This document shows positions 54,495 to 64,000 of a DNA stretch of 64,000 nt, one piece after another. The notes beneath the pieces were generated by a model. That model did not search any database. It worked only from the letters and a program-made list of their open reading frames with translations, and was not told where the DNA came from. Each line of letters starts with the position of its first letter. Within the stretch, counting starts at the first letter, position 1. The stretch spans positions 308,154,834 to 308,218,833 of the forward strand of contig NC_073745.1 in NCBI RefSeq assembly GCF_029784135.1, given 5' to 3'. A program made the translations under genes and the position numbers. The stretch is from Toxorhynchites rutilus septentrionalis. Lineage: Eukaryota > Arthropoda > Insecta > Diptera > Culicidae.

Positions 54495-56060
54495 ATGGAG
54501 GATAGTGGAGGATTTCCAGAGATGGAGATCTCCGATAATGAATCCCATACAAGATCGGGGAAAAAACATAAACGAGTCCCTCATAAAGAAGATAATTCTT
54601 CTGGGGACAAATCCGCTCATACTTCCAAGTCCCCCTCTAAAAAAATTGCAAGCCTCCCTTCTCAACCTGTTACTTCCACTCCCTCTCTCCCATCATCGAT
54701 TTCGCTTCCCCCTTCTGATGATACCGATCCAACCCAATTATCGTCCTCGTCCTCGTTTTCTCCCTCTGTTGTCTTCGCTCCACGTGTCAGAGTTTATCCA
54801 GAAGATGCACCTGGAACTGGCCCGTGAGTTGTTTTCCTCCGGCCAAAACCAAAAGGAAAAAGCCTTAACGTGATTCAGATCATGAAAGATCTGGTCAGAT
54901 ACTCTTCTGTATCTGAAATTCGCAGGGTTAGACCGAACAAATTGCGAGTTGTCGTGAATGACCGGAAACACGCAAACGAGATTGTTGCTGACCAACACTT
55001 CACTCTCGAATATCGAACAATTATACCCTCCCATAACGTAGAAATTGAGGGGGTGATAACTGAAACGGGTCTGACGAGCGAACAAATAAAAAAAGAAGGA
55101 AAAGGCAAGTTCAAGAAGCTCCCCTCAATGGAAGTAAAGATCATGGACTGTCGCCAACTCGGGAAACTCTCTCATGATGGGGACCAACCTAAATTTACGC
55201 CGTCAGAGTCGTTTCGAGTCACCTTTGCTGGTGCCGCCCTCCCTGACTACGTTATGGTGGACAAATTGAGACTACCTGTGCGACTCTTCGTGCCAAAGCC
55301 CATGATTTGTAACAAATGCAAGTCAGTTGGTCACACAGCAGATTATTGTGCCAACAAGGAGCGCTGTGCCACTTGCGGAGAGCAACATGTGGACAAATCC
55401 TGCAGTGCGACTGAGCATAAGTGTCCATATTGCGGAGGAACTCCACACGTGCTCTCAGCTTGTGAAACTTACAAGAGTCGCTGGGAGAAACAGAAGCGCT
55501 CTTTAAAGGAACGCTCGAAGCGCACATTTGCGGAAATTTTAAAGGGCGCTTCGCCACTGTCCCAACATCAAGAACAACTAATCTCAACACATAATACCTT
55601 TTCCACGTTGCCAGTTGATGAAATGGAAGCGGACACAGCTAGCGGGGGCACACCGTTTATTTTCAAAGGGAATCCCCGGCGCAAAAATGTGACCACTCCC
55701 AAAGTTCAAGAACAAGTCCCGCCGGTGATACCCCCTGTTAGCTTGCCTAAAAAATCAAGTGCAGGGGACAAGCAAAATCAGGTTCCTCCTGGCTTCCGTG
55801 GGAATAGTTCATCTTCGAACGACCCAGCACTCGAGGGGACATCAAAAACCCCAACTGTCCCTATTTTTCCGTCCAGCTCAACTTCCCAATCGGGATTTAT
55901 AAAGTTGTCTGACCTTTTGGATCAAATCTTCAAGTGTTTTAATGTTTCCGACTCCATCAGAACCATTGTCATCTCAATGCTTCCAGTATTAAAGACAATT
56001 TTGCAACAATTGATGCAAACATGGCCCCTCCTTGCAATGATTATCTCTCTTGATGTCTAA
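54495..56060 (+). pseudogene. LINE-A copy iv ORF1 (one nonsense mutation)
   Basis: Same protein as copy ii ORF1, 522 codons, with one in-frame stop: TGA at 54826-54828, where copy ii has TGG (Trp of GTGPWVV). All three zinc knuckles are present (CNKCKSVGHTADYC, CATCGEQHVDKSC, CPYCGGTPHVLSAC). The first 110 residues differ strongly from copy ii, the middle moderately, and from the second knuckle on they are nearly the same, both in protein and DNA. Confidence 0.9.
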
Positions 56061-59000
56061 TTCAAATAGAGAGGTCGGAGATATCACTGATTTACAGTGG
56101 AATTGTCGTAGTCTTATCAATAAATTGAATACATTCAAATTTTTAATTCATAACTTCAATTGAGATGTTTTTGCTCTGTCCGAAACTTGGCTTTCTTCGC
56201 GAGATGAGATGATTTCCACGATTTTAATATTATACGCTTGGACCGTGATGATAGATACGGAGGGGTGCTATTGGGGATCAATAAGTGCCACTCATTTTTT
56301 CGAATTGACCTTCCACCTATTGGAGGGATCGAAGCTGTTGCTTGTCATGCAAACATCAGAGGCAAAGACCTCTGTATTGTCAGCTTGTATTGGCCTCCGA
56401 GAGCTGCGGTTAGCCGCAAGCAACTTGTTGACATGTGCTCACTCCTTCCTGAGCCACGATTGATCTTGGGAGATTTCAACTCTCACGGAACTGCCTGGGG
56501 GGAACAGTACGACGACAATCGTTCATTGTTGATATATGACCTTTGTAACAGCTCCAATATGACCGTTTTGAACACTGGGGAAACAACACGTGTACCTAAA
56601 CCTCCTGCTAACCCAAGTGCTCTTGACCTCTCGCTTTGCTCGAATTCACTATCGTTAGATTGCAAATGGAATGTAATCCAGAACCCCAACGGTAGTGATC
56701 ACTTGCTAATCAAAATTTCCATCACCATTGGGTCGAATTCTTCTGAATCTATAAACATGGCATATGACCTCACAAGACACAGTGACTGGAAAATATATGC
56801 GGACGCGATTGTTCTAGCCATCAATTCCAGAGATGGTTTACCTCCATTGGAAGAGTATAACTTCCTTTCTCGTTTGATCTATGACAGCGCGGTTCGCGCT
56901 CAAACGAAACCCATCCCAGGCTCCACTATTCGTCGAAGGCCTCCCAATCCATGGTGGGATAGCCAATGTTCCAAGCTTCATATCAGGATAAATCGAACGC
57001 ATTCAAAGCTTTTCGGAAACGTGGAACCATTGAAAATTTTCAATCGTATTTGGACCTTGAAAATCAATTTAAAAACTTGATCAAAGGGAAAAAACGTGCT
57101 TATTGGCGAAATTTCGTGGGTGGTTTGTCACGAGAAACGTCAATGAAAAAATTATGGAAAGTGGCTCGAAACATGAGAAATCGCTCTTCAACGAATGAAA
57201 GCGAAGAATATTCACATCGATGGATTTTTAATTTTGCACGGACGGTTTGTCCTGATTTCGCTCCTGTGCGAAAAATTGTTCGAGATATACCGCAAGATAG
57301 GTGCGATCTTGATTCCGAGTTTTCGATGGTAGAATTCTCTCTTGCTCTCCTTTCATGTAACAATTCTGCTCCGGGATCGGATAGAATAAAGTTCAACTTG
57401 CTGAAAAACCTCCCTGATGTGTCGAAACATCACTTGTTGAATTTATTCAATCGGTTTCTGGAGTATAATATTGTTCCAGATGATTGGAGACATGTGCGAA
57501 TTATAGCTATTAAAAAACCCGGAAAACCCGCGTCCGACTTCAATTCGTACCGCCCAATAGCAATGCTGTCTTGTATACGGAAATTGTTGAAGAAAATGAT
57601 CTTGTTTCGCCTTGATCGATGGGTTGAAACGAATGGCCTACTCTTAGATACACAATAAGGGTTCCGCAGGGGCAAGGGGACGAATGATTGTCTTGCGTTG
57701 CTTTCTTCAGAAATTCAAATGGCTTACGCCGAAAAAAAACAAATGGCTTCAGTATTCTTGGACATAAAGGGGGCCTTCGATTCTGTTTCAATAGAGGTTT
57801 TGTCGGACAAATTACACTCTCGGGGTCTGCCGCCTCTATTGAATAATATGTTATATAACTTGCTTTGTGAGAAACATTTGAACTTTTCTCACGGAGATTC
57901 GGCAGTAAGTCGGGTCTCTTACATGGGCCTCCCCCAGGGCTCATGTTTAAGCCCCCTTTTGTACAACTTCTATGTAAGCGACATTGACAATTGCCCTACA
58001 CAAAATTGCAGCCTAAGACAACTTGCAGATGATGAAGTGGTGTCTGTCGTAGGATCAAACGAATCCGACCTGCAAAGACCCTTACAAGATACTTTGAACA
58101 ATTTTTCAACCTGGGCCATTGGGCTAGGGATCGAATTCTCCACGGAGAAAACAGAGATGGTGGTTTTTTCTAGGAAGCATAGACCAGCAAAACCAAAGCT
58201 TCAACTTTTGGGTAAACCGATCACTCATGCTATGTCATTCAAGTATCTTGGGGTCTGGTTCGACTCTAAATGTACTTGGGGGGCCCATATTAGGTATCTG
58301 AGTAAAAAATGCCAACAAAGAATAAACTTTCTCCGTACAATTACCGGCACCTGGTGGGGAGCCCATCCCGAAGATCTTATAATGTTGTATCGAACAACTA
58401 TTCTCTCAGTGATGGAGTATGGCAGTTTCTGTTTTCAATCAGCTGCCAAAACACACCTCATTAAACTCGAGCGAATTCAGTATCATTGTCTCCGTATCGC
58501 GTTGGGATGTATGCCCTCAACGCATACCATGAGTCTCGAGGTTTTGGCAGGCCTACTCCCACTAAAAGATCGCTTCAATTTATTATCTCTTCGGTTCTTC
58601 ATCCGGTGTAAGGTCATGAACCCATTGGTGATCGGAAATTTTGAGCAGCTGATCGAGCTAAATTTTCACTCCGGATTCATGAGTTCATATCATGAATTCA
58701 TCTCCATGCAGGTTGATCCTTCTTCGTATATTCCCAACCGTGTTTGTTACCCTGACTACATCAATTCCTCTGTGCATTTTGATCTGTCCATGAAGCAAGA
58801 TATCCATGGATATTCAGATTACCAACGATCGAGGATCGCTCCAACGATCTTCAATGAAAAGTATGGGGGTGTCAATTGTGATAATATGTACTTTACTGAT
58901 GGGTCCACTATAAACGAGTCCACAGGATTTGGAGTGTTCAACGAATTTTTTAGCACCTCACACAGTCTTCAGAATCCTTGCTCAGTGTATATTGCTGAAT

Positions 59001-59737
59001 TGGCAGCAATTCATTGGGCGCTGGACAGCGTCGCCTCACGACCTGTTGAACACTATTACATTGTAACGGATAGTTTTAGCTCTGTCGAAGCTATCCGTTC
59101 AGTGAGGCCGGAAAAGCACTCGCCGTACTTCCTTGAGAGAATACGAGAAATTTTTAGTGCTTTATCCAGACGCTGTTATGTCATTACCTTTGTGTGGGTC
59201 CCTTCTCATTGCTCAATTCCGGGTAATGAGAGGGCTGACTCATTAGCAAAGGTAGGTGCAATTGAAGGCGATATTTATCAGCGTCAAATCGCCTTCAATG
59301 AATTTTATTCTTTAGTCCGCAAAAATACCATCGCTAACTGGCAACGCAAGTGGAATGAAGATGAATTGGGCCGGTGGTTTCACTCGATTATCCCTAAGGT
59401 TAGCCTCAAACCGTGGTTCAAAAGTCTAGACTTGAGTCGGGACTTTATTCGCACCTTCTCCCGACTCATGTCCAATCACTGTTCGTTAGATGCACTACTC
59501 TTTCGTTTCAATCTTGACAGCAGCAATCTCTGCGTTTGTGGCCAAGGTTATCACGACATCGAGCACATTGTTTGGTCATGCGAGGTGTATCTGGTCGCCA
59601 GATCGAATTTAGAAAACTCCCTTCGGGCCCGAGGAAGATAGCCCAATGTGCCGGTGAGAGATGTGTTGGCTCGGTTAGACCTTGATTACATGTCCCATAT
59701 ATATGTTTTCCTTAAAGCTATAGATCTTCGTTTATGA
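56053..59737 (+). pseudogene. LINE-A copy iv ORF2: APE endonuclease, RT, RNase H (several lesions)
   Basis: Starts at ATG 56053 overlapping the ORF1 stop (ATGTCTAA). Lesions by comparison with copy ii: TGA near 56162, a one-base loss near 56212, a two-base gain near 56985, TAA at 57656-57658 (copy ii has TAT) and TAG at 59639-59641 (copy i has CAG). Domain order is complete: endonuclease (GDFNSHGTAWG, SDHLLI), RT (FLDIKGAFDSV, GLPQGSCLSPLL, catalytic LADD), RNase H (YFTDGS, AELAAI, VTDSFSS, VPSHCSIPGNERAD), and the C-terminal knuckle CVCGQGYHDIEHIVWSC. Unlike copy ii it retains the 11-base segment of RT and the 3' third. Confidence 0.92.
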
Positions 59738-60097
59738 TTGTCCCTACATCCTTAAACCCTCCTTTCCTTCCTTTGCGGGTAATTCGTCCCCTTGCTATAA
59801 ATAGTAGAATAAGTTGAAATGTAAATACACTATAGATATACGAATAGATTTAAGAAATGAGTGTTCATCAACATTGTTACAATTTCCTTATATCCCATCC
59901 TTCTCCTAAAAATATGTCACCCTCCTGAACTGGAGTACACCGCGAGTAATCGGTTTTCCACCTTACTAACCATAGATGTAAGAAAATTGTTTATATATAT
60001 AGTTTTAAAATTATATTTAAGAATTCGGCTCCTTTAAACTTAAGTAACTGAGCCTGTAAAAATAAATGAATTAATAAAAAAAAATACTCAAAATGTT

Positions 60098-60589
60098 CAA
60101 AATGAAAAGTGTGTAAGTGACATCATCGATTTCTCTACATCGACTCTCTCTTTTGGTCATACCTTAGCTGCAAACATACTCTTAACTGTATTTGGCAATG
60201 TGGAAGATAGGTCAGAGCATCATCTATCGGATTCTATAGTAAACTCAAATTGGAAGGTTTTTAGCAGTTGAGTTATTAACTAAAGAAAAAGTTGATGAAG
60301 AGAAATCGATCGAGTCACTTACATCCCTTTCCTTCTGAGTCCCTCATATATACACGATGCGTCTAGCCAGCCTATAGATGCAAACGTGGAGGCATACATG
60401 GTAAATTAGTTTGGATGGATATACTTATATATGCCTCTGATACGTAAATTGCCATACGATTATATTATTACAGAATATATTTTCACAGGCATACAATAAA
60501 ACAAATAACGGAAAATATATACGTAGTATCACAAATCATCATTTATATGCATGAGAAAATTTGTGTTTGCAGAAATATAAATTATTCAA
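60098..60589. other. Spacer, AT-rich, nothing recognised
   Basis: No coding or repeat signal seen. Confidence 0.35.
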
Positions 60590-60800
60590 TTGATTTTTAA
60601 TGAGAGTGGGATATGAATGTTTAAAATGAGTGGTGATGATGGTTAACAAAATTGCTCCAGTGGGATTCGAACTCCGGTTGTTGGGATTATCAAGTTTCAG
60701 CTATCTCGCACGACCATCTGAAATATAATGATGGAGCAGTTAAAATTCGTACATAACATACGAAAGAATAACATTTAAATGTGTCTATAGGAAAAGGAAG
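60590..60800 (-). repeat. tRNA-like dispersed repeat, copy 1
   Basis: On the minus strand: GTCGTGCGAGATAGCTGAAA, CTTGATAATCCC, and a B-box-like GAGTTCGAATCCC (about 60663-60675), then AATTTTGTTAACCATC. A second copy lies at 63340-63540 (plus). Homology extends upstream of the tRNA-like part (TCTTTCGTAT, AACTGCTC), so the tRNA-like segment is not at the 5' end as in a normal SINE. The A box is weak. Confidence 0.6.
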
Positions 60801-60957
60801 TTCTCCCAATCATACAAATATTTAGGTTAGTTTATTTGAAATGATAACCCAAGAAATTCATAGGAACGATTTCAGTTCTAAAGAATTTTTGTTCGTTTGT
60901 CTGTGAACATTTGTTCTCTCGATTAATTTAGAACGTGGTTTTTGTATAATTGAATAC

Positions 60958-62234
60958 TATTGGGTTGGGGAAAAAGAAATGTCATATTTCTGATCGAAAT
61001 TTGATGCTTTATTTAACATACTTAAAATTATCCAATTTAAGTCAAATATGCGCCGTTTTGTTCGCAAACTTGTAGCCATTTAGAAGGCAACTTCATTATC
61101 CCCCTCTTATTAATCCCCCCCCCCCTCCTTATTTGCAGAAAACTCAGACAGCCAGTTTTCGCAAGTCTCTTTTGAGGCCAACTTAGTATCACCAAGAGCG
61201 TTTTGCATGGACCGGAAGAGATGATAATCACTTGGAGCCAGGTCCGGACTATACGGTGGGTGCATTGGGACATCCCATCCGAGCTCCCGTAGCTTCTGGC
61301 GGGTCATCAAAGATGTGTAAGGCCGAACGTTGTCCTGGTGGAAAACAACACCATTCCTATTGATCATTTCTGGCCGCTTCTGATCGGCCGCAGGCGATCG
61401 ACCCCTGCTTCAAACGGTCAAGCTGCTCACAGTAGAGAACCGAGTTGAGGATCTGGCTATAGTTGAGCAACTCATAGTGGATGATTCCCTTCCAATCCCA
61501 CCGAACACACAGCAAAACATTCCTGGCCGTCAATCCGGGTTTGGCGATGGTTTGGACCGGCTCACCGCGCATCGACCACGATTTTTCGCTTTAGGATGTC
61601 GTACGTGATCCACTTTTCATCACCAGTCACCATCTTCTTCAAAAATGGGTCGAGTTCGTTCCGTTTCAGCAGTGCATCGCAGGCGTTGATACGGTCTAAA
61701 AGATTTTTTTTGCGTCAACTCGTGTGGCACCCATACATCCAGCTTCCAAACGGTTTTATGGTCTATACCCAGTACTGGCCAATCGAGTGAGTGCTCACAT
61801 GCCGGTCTACTTGAATGATTTCAACGATTTAATCGGTTTCCACGACGATTGGCCTACCAGTACGGGGTGTATCTTCGACAGCCGCTACACCAGAACGAAA
61901 TCGATCAAACCAACTCTGTGCTGTGCGAATCGTTACAGTATCGACTCCATAAACTACACGAATTTTTTCGGCCACCTTCGTTGCAGTTTTACCTCGCAGG
62001 TAGTAAAAACGTAAAACATGGCGAATTTCTTGCTTGGTGGACTCCCTCTTTGACGCGCTATAACTTGAGACTGGAAAGGACTATCACAACACTGTCAAAA
62101 CGACACTTGTAGCACAGATTGTCGTCTTTAAATAGCCGTATAGTATGACCCGATGCGATAAGTACAACATAAGATATGTTTAAGTGTTGCCATATATTGA
62201 CAATATATGACATTTCTTTTTCCCCAACTCAATA
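60958..62234 (-). mobile_element. Second mariner, TA duplications and ~27-bp inverted termini
   Basis: TA at 60958-60959 and 62233-62234 flank 1273 bp. The termini TTGRGTTGGGGAAAAAGAAA then TGTCATA are inverted repeats with one mismatch. They share no sequence with those of the mariner at 33711, so this is a different family. Confidence 0.92.
61035..62110 (-). pseudogene. mariner transposase of the second family (multiple frameshifts)
   Basis: On the minus strand, in pieces: an N-terminal HTH region (TIRTAQSWFDRFRSG, about 61900-61930), TGDEKWITYD (about 61610-61640), TAKPGLTARNVLL-like sequence, HQDNVRPYTSL (about 61310-61340), PPYSPDLAPSDYHLF (about 61235-61280) and the end QNGAYLT (61037-61057). 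All three catalytic Asp residues are visible, in D,D34D spacing. A C run at 61112-61123 (plus) sits at a frameshift near the C-terminal end. At least four breaks. Confidence 0.88.
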
Positions 62235-63339
62235 TTTGTAAACCAACACAACAAACAATAAATCGCATAACTTGGCATATTTTAAGTCGCATATAAAGGG
62301 AGATCGAATCAAAATCATATATAATATCGCTCAAAGTGTTGTGACTGTTTTTTTTAGCAGATCCTCACGAAAACTCTAGCGTTAGTTCGGATCAGCTCTA
62401 GCTGTAAATATTTTATTTATAATAAGGTTTCCAATTCAACAATTACAAATTACTTACAATTAACAGTTTTTCTCCGTACAAATTCTTAGGTAACGCAATT
62501 TTAATTTTAGGTTAGGTTTACAATCTAGGAATATTTTTTTTAATTAGGTAGGTAGGGTCTTCTAATAATTCAAATTTACTCACGGCTGTAAATATATGTA
62601 CATAGTTTTAGATTTTACCAACCGATTTTAAATAGTTTTAACTATAACAATAAATTTTCACTGTAGTAGTTCAAACAATTGTCTTCCAACACGAGATGTC
62701 TTTTTTAATAATTTGTCTCGTCACCCAATGACATTTCGCAGATGATAGCGATTTCCCCCACTAGCCGAATGTTGCGGAGATTCCCACAGTTGTTCTACAG
62801 TGGTCGTTGCCGAGGGGTACTCAACGTCACACAAAGAATTAATTGGGTACATCTAAAATCGTATAAGATGCGAAAACCTCGATTTTACTTATCACGGCAG
62901 CTTAAGTCTCAATTCGGTGTAACAAATATCGGTTTAACGATATACACTATCGTAAAATCGATCGACGCGAAATCTCATAGGTATATCAGGCTGATGCAGT
63001 TTATGAGTCGCATGAACATATGAATAGAATATGTGAAATGCTGCAAAATGTTGTATTACATGCTGTGGATAATCGTACAACAGTAAATCATATTAGATCG
63101 TAAATGAGGTAATTGAGATTTAAAGTTTGCTGGGCAGATCAGCGAACCCGAAGGCAGTTTTAAATTCTTAAAATATATATTAAAATATAAAATATGAAAA
63201 TGTTTACTTCATGTTTTTTGATTACTTAAAACATTTAGTACTGAACTTTATTTAACCATTTCTATACAAATTTCGCGATATGTTCACTAAAAACAATCGG
63301 CAATCAGGAATGACGTATCCGATTCTATCCGATTCATCT
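62235..63339. other. Spacer, AT-rich; possible LINE 3' UTR
   Basis: 62340-62670 is AT-rich with TAGGTTAGGTTTACAATCTA and CTGTAAATATATGTACATAG, which looks like the 3' UTR of a LINE with an AATAAA near the end (62649), but no coding part is attached. The frame 62742-63023 (93 codons, plus) is Arg/Lys-rich and unrecognised. Confidence 0.35.
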
Positions 63340-63540
63340 CTTTCGTATCATATGTAAGAGCTATAACTGCTCTGAAATCATACCATACCGTAAATATTAG
63401 ATAGCCGTGCGAGATAGCTGCTGCTTGATAATCCAAAAAAACGAAGTTCGTACCCCATCGGATCAATTTTCTTAACCACTTTAACCATCTAAATCACTTA
63501 TTTCAAACATTTATGTACTTAAATCGTATATTCTTATTGT
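63340..63540 (+). repeat. tRNA-like dispersed repeat, copy 2
   Basis: Plus-strand homologue of 60590-60800: GCCGTGCGAGATAGCTGCTG, CTTGATAATCC, a degenerate B box (AAGTTCGTACCCC), ATCAATTTTCTTAACCA and CATTTATGTA. More decayed than copy 1. Confidence 0.55.
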
Positions 63541-64000
63541 GGTATCCTGCATTAGGGTGTAGCTCTGAAGAAGTATTATACACAAAGGGAGTTCTGATTG
63601 ATACGTCAAAAAGATAGAATGTTTGCGATTGTTAGGAGTTTTACATAAAAGATTTATCGGTGCTTTACGGAATATCACACTTATGACAACAATCTTAATA
63701 GGTTATTGGGTATTGCCTCCACTTTTGCATGTAAATGCTAGTAGGCTGCATCATATGCCCAAAATATCGGGTATGCGATATTCCGATTTAATGTTTGTTG
63801 GGTAAACATTGCTTGGCAGCTTGGTCTGTCAAGTGCATAATCCTATGTTTACAGTTTTGAATTAGGTTCAACTGAATAACGAAGTTGAATTAATTTATTT
63901 TGTCATTATGTATATCAAAACGCAAAAGACCGGCAAACAGATAATCTTCCGTTCTTTAAAATTAAAAAAAGCGACTTCAAAATCTGCTTAAAACAGGAAA
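63541..64000. other. Window end, nothing recognised
   Basis: The short frame 63623-63805 is not recognised. Confidence 0.35.

Larger units (their letters stand above)
54000..60097 (+). mobile_element. LINE-A copy iv, full length with 13-bp target duplication
   Basis: Perfect 13-bp duplications TACTCAAAATGTT at 54000-54012 and 60085-60097 define an insertion of about 6.07 kb (54013-60084): leader 54013-54494, ORF1 54495-56060, ORF2 56053-59737 and 3' UTR 59738-60084 with an A-rich end. This gives the element's true ends in the window (5' end GATTCGCTATCC). Both ORFs are dead. The 3' UTR has the GGCTC (60027-60031)/GAGCC (60050-60054) hairpin; its pseudoknot candidate (59930-59955) has one changed stem base. 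Confidence 0.93.

Noticed and set aside
62440..62670. LINE 3' UTR joined to LINE-A copy ii (loose TAGGTTA similarity with 10710-10760)
   Set aside because: The shared words are short and AT-rich, and I could not extend the similarity.

Overview
The window looks like mosquito (culicine, Aedes-like) intergenic DNA almost entirely built from transposable elements. This rests on AT-rich non-coding sequence, tRNA-derived SINEs with long target-site duplications, a DD37E transposase of the type described from mosquitoes, I-group LINEs with RNase H, piggyBac, mariner and R4-like remnants, and histone H3 relics that keep metazoan histone promoters and 3' stem-loops. The species is an inference. I see no confidently intact host protein-coding gene; the one complete long reading frame is a retrotransposon ORF1 (5956-7527).

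Layout. 1-750: 3' end of an I-group LINE (called LINE-A here) inserted in a gypsy protease/gag fragment (752-1525, minus). 1526-5300: no recognisable gene. 5301-10709: LINE-A copy with intact ORF1 and a frameshifted ORF2 that loses its 3' end. 11522-11825: SINE with 13-bp target duplications. 12283-12877: TTAA-flanked piggyBac derivative. 14322-15160: dead DD37E transposase. 15157-16750: two opposed TTAA-bounded repeats. 18400-19900: foldback and direct repeats. 19919-28000: two units of a repeat family with terminal inverted core TGACGTRGGACTA; the second carries a palindrome of two divergent histone H3 pseudogenes. 23063-23246: second SINE family. 23960-24838: divergent LINE-A relative. 29411-35170: nest of a split mariner, an R4/Dong-like LINE and a second mariner. 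36330-38200: two more units of the inverted-core family with 95-bp tandem arrays. 38935-39212: minus-strand SINE. 42350-43641: element with about 33-bp inverted termini. 43870-48030: decayed R1/LOA-type LINE interrupted by a third SINE type and an IS630-Tc1-mariner fragment. 48670-49165: fifth unit. 49414-49971: 5'-truncated LINE-A with 11-bp duplications. 50984-51140: SINE. 51480-52200: unresolved coding-like patch. 53515-53652: foldback. 54000-60097: full-length LINE-A with 13-bp duplications but dead ORFs. 60590-63540: two inverted copies of a tRNA-like repeat around a second mariner.

How the parts relate. LINE-A is the likely source of retrotransposition activity here. Its 3' UTR has two conserved RNA structures, one of which (a GGCTC/GAGCC hairpin before an A-rich tail) is shared with the SINE at 44528-45028, suggesting that SINE uses LINE-A-type machinery. 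The less familiar system is the TGACGTRGGACTA family: five units, one holding H3 gene copies and two holding a conserved CCAAT-TATA-initiator promoter module pointing into the unit. I do not recognise this family and regard it as the part most worth following up.
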